8,758 nucleotides of DNA from Actinomycetota bacterium. GTDB lineage: Bacteria; Actinomycetota; Thermoleophilia; Solirubrobacterales; Solirubrobacteraceae. The stretch is from NCBI GenBank assembly GCA_009699915.1, contig WLNG01000048.1, positions 1 through 8,758 on the forward strand, written 5' to 3'. The notes under the pieces were generated by a model, which saw only the letters and a program-made list of their open reading frames with translations, ran no database searches and was not told the origin of the DNA. Below are positions 5,443 to 8,758 of the stretch, one piece after another. The position numbers and the translations under genes are program-made. How positions within the stretch are numbered: the first letter of the stretch is position 1; each line of letters begins with the position of its first letter.

Positions 5443-6371
5443 AGCACCTGCTGAGCATCGGGGATCTGGATCGCGCGGGAATCGAGCGCATCTGTGACCG
5501 GGCCGCTGCATTCGAGTCGGTCGGCGGTCAAGACATCAAGAAGGTGCCTGCGCTGCGGGGACGGACCGTTCTCAACCTCTTCTACGAGTCGAGCACACGT
5601 ACGCGCTCGAGCTTCGAGCTCGCCGCCAAGCGGCTCAGCGCTGATGTCGTGAACTTCGTCGCCTCCGGCTCGTCGGTTGAGAAGGGCGAATCGCTCAAAG
5701 ACACCGTGCTGACGCTGAGCGCTCACCGGCCTGATGTCATCGTGATCCGTTGCCCGTGGGCCGGCGGACCCGAGCTGCTGCCGCGCTGGACCGATGCGGC
5801 GATCATCAACGCAGGCGATGGCAAGCACGAGCACCCCACGCAGGCCCTTCTCGACGTCTACACGCTGCGCCGCCGATTGGGCAACCTCGACGGCGTGAAG
5901 ATCTGGATCGTCGGCGATGTCCTGCACTCGCGCGTCGCGCGCTCGGGCATCGTCGCCTTCCAGCAGATGGGGGCATCGGTGACGCTCGCCGGACCGCCGA
6001 CGCTCATGCCGCGCGAGGCGGAGTCGCTCGGCGTCGAGGTGCGCACCACGCTCGACGGGCTGCGTGAGGCCGATGTCGTCTACGCACTGCGCATGCAGCA
6101 CGAGCGCATGGATGACGCATTTGTGCCGTCGCTGCGCGAGTACGCGTCCGTCTACCAGGTGAACGCGCGGCGGCTCGGCGCGCGGCAGCTGCTGATGCAC
6201 CCGGGGCCGGTCAACCGGGGAGTCGAGCTTTCGGGCGACGTCGTCGACTCACCGCAGTCGCTGATCCTCGAGCAGGTCGCTGCGGGCGTCGTCGTCCGCA
6301 TGGCCGTCCTCTACGAAGTCCTCGCCGCCAGCAGGAGCGGGGACCCGATCACGGAGCCGCAGCCCGCATGA
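5439..6371 (+). CDS. pyrB: Aspartate carbamoyltransferase catalytic subunit
   Basis: The 310-residue product is the ATCase catalytic chain, joining carbamoyl phosphate to aspartate as the committed step of pyrimidine synthesis. The carbamoyl-phosphate motif FYESSTRTRSSFE is at 48-60 (Ser52-Thr53-Arg54-Thr55 in the same positions as in E. coli). Other sites are SSVEKGES with the mobile lysine Lys82, Arg104, HPTQALLD from His132 with Gln135, HSRVARS (163-169), LRMQHERM with Arg218 for aspartate, and MHPGPVNRG (253-261). All expected active-site residues are present. No pyrI regulatory chain gene is visible; control is probably at the RNA level through PyrR. The GTG start overlaps the pyrR stop (GTGA), with GAGAGG 7 nt before it, and the stop overlaps pyrC (ATGA). 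Confidence 0.97.
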   Translation: MKHLLSIGDLDRAGIERICDRAAAFESVGGQDIKKVPALRGRTVLNLFYESSTRTRSSFELAAKRLSADVVNFVASGSSVEKGESLKDTVLTLSAHRPDVIVIRCPWAGGPELLPRWTDAAIINAGDGKHEHPTQALLDVYTLRRRLGNLDGVKIWIVGDVLHSRVARSGIVAFQQMGASVTLAGPPTLMPREAESLGVEVRTTLDGLREADVVYALRMQHERMDDAFVPSLREYASVYQVNARRLGARQLLMHPGPVNRGVELSGDVVDSPQSLILEQVAAGVVVRMAVLYEVLAASRSGDPITEPQPA

Positions 6372-7744
6372 CGCTCAGCCCATCCTCCGTGCCGCTCGTG
6401 CGGGCGCCTGCGCCCAGCGCGAATCTCCTTGTCCGTCAGGCACGTGTCCTTGACCCTCGCGAGGGGATTGATGGAGCGCACGACGTGTTGGTGCGCGATG
6501 GTGTGATCGCTGAGATCGGGCTCCCGGGCACCATCCGTGCTCCCGACGACGCCGAGATCGTCGAGGCCGCCGGGCGGCTGCTCTCACCCGCATTCACCGA
6601 CCCGCACGTGCATCTGCGCACCCCCGGCCAGGAGCACAAGGAGGACCTAGAGACCGGCACGCGCGCCGCCGCAGCGGGAGGGTTCTGCCAGGTCATCGGC
6701 ATGCCGAACACCGACCCGGTGATCGACTCGGCGCCGATCCTGCGTTCGCTGCGCGAGACCGCCGCCCGCGATGCGCGCATCCCGGTCGGGTTCGTCGGAT
6801 CGATCACCGTCGGACTGCGCGGGACCGCGCTGACCGTGATGGCGGCGCTGCGCCGCGCCGGCGCACTCGGGTTCAGCGACGACGGCCGTCCGATCGCCAG
6901 CGCCGGAATGCTGCGGCGAGCGCTGCAGTATCAGCGGCTGACCGGCGCCGTTCTCGCTTTGCACGAGGAGGATTTCGACCTCTCGGCCGGCGGCTCGATG
7001 CACGAGGGGCAGGTCAGCGCGCGGCTCGGTATCGGCGGGATCCCGAGCATCAGCGAGTCGGCGATCATCGCGCGCGACGTGCTGGTAGCGCGGCACGAAG
7101 GCGGTGCGATCCATCTTCAGCACCTCAGCAGCTCCGACTCGGTCCTGACTGTGGAACGCGCCAAGCAGGACGGCACCCGCGTCACCTGCGAGGCGAGCCC
7201 GCACCACCTCTGTCTCACCGACGAGGCGGTCGCCGGTTACGACACGAGCATGAAGATGAACCCGCCGCTGCGTACCGAAGCGGACCGGCAGGCCCTGATC
7301 GAGGGGCTGCGCAGCGGAGTGATCGATTGCGTCGCCACCGATCACGCGCCCCACGCGCGTGACGAGAAGGAGGTCCCGTTCGAGCAGGCGCCGATGGGCA
7401 CCACCGGTCTGGAGACCGCCTTCTCGGCGCTGCACACCGAGCTCGTACTGCCCGGCGTCCTCGAGCTCGGCCTCTTGATCGACCGCATGACCTCAGGGTG
7501 CGGGATCTTCGGACTGCCGATTCCGCGAGTCGCTGTCGGTGAGGCCGCGAACCTCGCGCTGATTGATCTTGAGGCGTGCTGGATCGTCGGAGAACACGGC
7601 TACGAGAGCCGTTCGGCCAACTGCTGCTTCGCGGGGCGCAGGCTGCAGGGGCGAGTCCTGCTGACGATCGCGGACGGCGTCGTGGCGTATCGAGAGCGCG
7701 GCTTCGCAATGAGCGTCGCGCCGGGACCAGGGAGAACCGTATGA
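6368..7744 (+). CDS. pyrC: Dihydroorotase, class I
   Basis: The 458-residue amidohydrolase-fold enzyme closes N-carbamoyl-aspartate to dihydroorotate. The metal motif DPHVHLRTPGQEHKED (78-93, His80 and His82) and MPNTDPV (112-118) are class I dihydroorotase signatures. Other metal-site residues are Asp171/172 (FSDDG), His199 (ALHEED), His252 (LQHLS) and Asp325 (ATDHAPHARDEKE). SPHHLCLTDE (277-286) and KMNPPLR (296-302) contribute to substrate binding. The C-terminal small beta domain (about 385-445) is intact. The N-terminus has about 18 extra residues (Ser/Pro/Ala-rich) before the usual beginning LLVRQARVLDP; the ATG is kept because it overlaps the pyrB stop (ATGA) and has GGAG 11 nt upstream. 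It is the active class, with a full ligand set, rather than an inactive PyrC-like partner. Confidence 0.97.
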   Translation: MTLSPSSVPLVRAPAPSANLLVRQARVLDPREGIDGAHDVLVRDGVIAEIGLPGTIRAPDDAEIVEAAGRLLSPAFTDPHVHLRTPGQEHKEDLETGTRAAAAGGFCQVIGMPNTDPVIDSAPILRSLRETAARDARIPVGFVGSITVGLRGTALTVMAALRRAGALGFSDDGRPIASAGMLRRALQYQRLTGAVLALHEEDFDLSAGGSMHEGQVSARLGIGGIPSISESAIIARDVLVARHEGGAIHLQHLSSSDSVLTVERAKQDGTRVTCEASPHHLCLTDEAVAGYDTSMKMNPPLRTEADRQALIEGLRSGVIDCVATDHAPHARDEKEVPFEQAPMGTTGLETAFSALHTELVLPGVLELGLLIDRMTSGCGIFGLPIPRVAVGEAANLALIDLEACWIVGEHGYESRSANCCFAGRRLQGRVLLTIADGVVAYRERGFAMSVAPGPGRTV

Positions 7745-8280
7745 CCATCAGCAGGCTCGATCAGGAGCGCGCGGCGCTCGTCGTTGTGGACGTGCAGGAG
7801 GCGTTCCGCAAGGCGATCGGCGACTTCGACACGATCGCGGCTCGTTGCGCGATCCTGGTTCAGGGTGCCCAGGCGCTTGGGGTCCCGGTGATCGTTGCGG
7901 AGCAGTATCCGGCCGGCCTCGGCGAGACCGCGCCGGAGATCGCCGTGCACCTCGAGGGTGTTGCGTGCCTGGAGAAGACGGTCTTCTCGGTAGCGCGGGC
8001 CGACGGCTTCGATCTCGCCGGTCGCGACCAGGTGCTGCTCTGCGGGATCGAGACGCACGTCTGCGTGCATCAGACCGCGCAGGACCTGCTCAGCGACGGG
8101 ATCGAGATTCACCTGATCCGCGACGCACTCGGATCGCGTGCCGCCGTCCACCATCAGGCGGGCATCGCGCGCATGGAGCAGGCGGGGGCGGCGGCATCGT
8201 CGACCGAGATGGCGCTGCTGGAGCTGCTCGGCGGAGCGGGTTCGACGCCGTTCAAGATCATCCAGGGCCTGATCAAGTGA
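7741..8280 (+). CDS. Isochorismatase-superfamily hydrolase of the ISOC1/ISOC2 type
   Basis: The 179-residue product has the cysteine hydrolase triad of this superfamily: Asp17 (VVVDVQEAF), Lys79 (LEKTVFSV) and Cys108 in LCGIETHVCVHQTAQDLL, with the typical loop before the cysteine. The segments AEQYPAGLGETAPE (about 53-66) and FKIIQGLIK at the end resemble eukaryotic ISOC1/ISOC2 proteins and their bacterial relatives more than true isochorismatases or nicotinamidases. The substrate of this branch is not established. The ATG at 7741 overlaps the pyrC stop (ATGA) and has AGGGAG 6 nt upstream; the frame is open further back, to 7576, but only inside pyrC. Its stop overlaps carA (GTGA). Position between pyrC and carA suggests a task tied to pyrimidine synthesis, perhaps hydrolysis of a carbamoyl or amide by-product; this is inference. 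Confidence 0.85.
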   Translation: MTISRLDQERAALVVVDVQEAFRKAIGDFDTIAARCAILVQGAQALGVPVIVAEQYPAGLGETAPEIAVHLEGVACLEKTVFSVARADGFDLAGRDQVLLCGIETHVCVHQTAQDLLSDGIEIHLIRDALGSRAAVHHQAGIARMEQAGAAASSTEMALLELLGGAGSTPFKIIQGLIK

Positions 8281-8758
8281 CCGCAGCCTTCGCCGGGTAC
8301 CTCCTGCTCGAAGACGGTCGCAGGTTCGACGGCACGCTCTGCGGCGCCCCTGTGGCTGGAATCGGCGAGGTCGTATTCACCACCGGGATGAGCGGCTATC
8401 AGGAGTCGGTCACCGACCCGTCGTTCTCCGGTCAGATCATCGTCTTCACCTATCCGCAGATCGGCAATTACGGAGTCAGCACACCCGCGATGGAGAGCGA
8501 CCGCGTCCACGCGCGCGCCGTGGTGATGCGCGAGGCGATGAACACCGAGGACGCGCCGAGCGCCGAGCGCGGCTGGCTCGACTGGCTCACCGACTGCGGC
8601 ATCCCTGCGATCACCGGTGTGGACACTCGCGCGCTCGTGCGTCACATCCGTAGCGCAGGCTCGCTGCGTGGGGGCGTCTTCGCCGCGGACGTCAGCGAGG
8701 TCGACGCGATGGATCGGGTTGTCGCTGAGCCGCCGATGAGCGGACGTGACCTCGCACG
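8277..8758 (+). CDS. carA: Carbamoyl phosphate synthase small (glutaminase) subunit, N-terminal part (runs off right edge)
   Basis: The frame is open from a GTG at 8277 to the edge, giving 160 complete codons. It starts MTAAFAGYLLLEDGRRFDGT. The CarA N-terminal domain follows with GMSGYQESVTDPSFSGQ (37-53), TYPQIGNYG (58-66) and GIPAITGVDTRALVRHIR (108-125), ending around the linker to the glutaminase domain. The Cys-His-Glu glutaminase triad would lie beyond the window. With CarB, the enzyme makes carbamoyl phosphate from glutamine, bicarbonate and ATP for PyrB and for arginine synthesis. The GTG overlaps the stop of the hydrolase gene by 4 nt, with AGGG 9 nt upstream, so it is the fifth gene of the coupled pyr operon. 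carB probably follows outside the window. Confidence 0.95.
   Translation, partial: MTAAFAGYLLLEDGRRFDGTLCGAPVAGIGEVVFTTGMSGYQESVTDPSFSGQIIVFTYPQIGNYGVSTPAMESDRVHARAVVMREAMNTEDAPSAERGWLDWLTDCGIPAITGVDTRALVRHIRSAGSLRGGVFAADVSEVDAMDRVVAEPPMSGRDLA

Noticed and set aside
4822..5511. A 229-codon minus-strand frame opposite pyrR
   Set aside because: Antisense shadow of pyrR and the leader; no recognisable motif.
5301..6200. A 299-codon open frame on the minus strand inside pyrR/pyrB
   Set aside because: It lies opposite strongly conserved pyrR and pyrB and has arginine-, histidine- and aspartate-rich composition without domains; long antisense frames are expected at this GC content.
6647..7435. 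A 262-codon minus-strand frame opposite pyrC
   Set aside because: Antisense shadow of a conserved enzyme; no domain and shadow-like composition.
7576..7740. N-terminal extension of the hydrolase back to 7576
   Set aside because: The extra 55 codons lie within pyrC in another frame and are Arg-rich; the ATG at 7741 has a good ribosome site, an ATGA overlap and the usual family N-terminus.

Overview
The window comes from a high-GC bacterium, most likely an actinobacterium. The evidence is the strongly GC-rich codon use, many GTG starts, long chains of 4-nt gene overlaps, a PyrR leader hairpin of the kind described for mycobacteria, and type IV pilin-like genes next to an arylsulfotransferase family gene. 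The last combination makes me think of the Thermoleophilia/Solirubrobacterales branch, but that placement is inference. All of the window except short gaps is coding or tRNA; no stretch over 300 bases lacks a gene. I see no insertion sequence, phage gene, CRISPR array or sign of recent transfer.

Left half, minus strand (read right to left from 3823): a tRNA-Arg(CCG) gene, then only 21 nt later a secreted arylsulfotransferase-like beta-propeller protein. After that come three overlapping type IV minor-pilin-like genes: a PilW-like gene, an unusually long PilV-like gene, and a PilX-like gene cut by the left edge. All four protein genes carry an export signal or prepilin leader, so this side of the window concerns the cell envelope.

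Middle, divergent point (3824-3890): 67 bp separate the tRNA from rnz, the gene for RNase Z, which trims the 3' ends of tRNAs that lack an encoded CCA. The neighbouring tRNA-Arg is such a tRNA. The gap holds a perfect 10-bp inverted repeat that places the same -10-like hexamer on both strands.

Right half, plus strand: a de novo pyrimidine operon, pyrR-pyrB-pyrC-(ISOC-type hydrolase)-carA. It is preceded by a PyrR-binding hairpin whose 3' arm is the ribosome binding site of pyrR. The five genes are joined by four successive 4-nt start/stop overlaps, so a block on pyrR translation could spread through the operon by coupling. CarA (cut by the right edge) helps make carbamoyl phosphate, PyrB joins it to aspartate, and PyrC closes the ring to dihydroorotate. 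The extra gene, a small isochorismatase-superfamily hydrolase of the poorly understood eukaryotic ISOC1/ISOC2 type, is the most unexpected member. Everything else is a recognisable core or envelope function; the novelty is in the arrangement and regulation.
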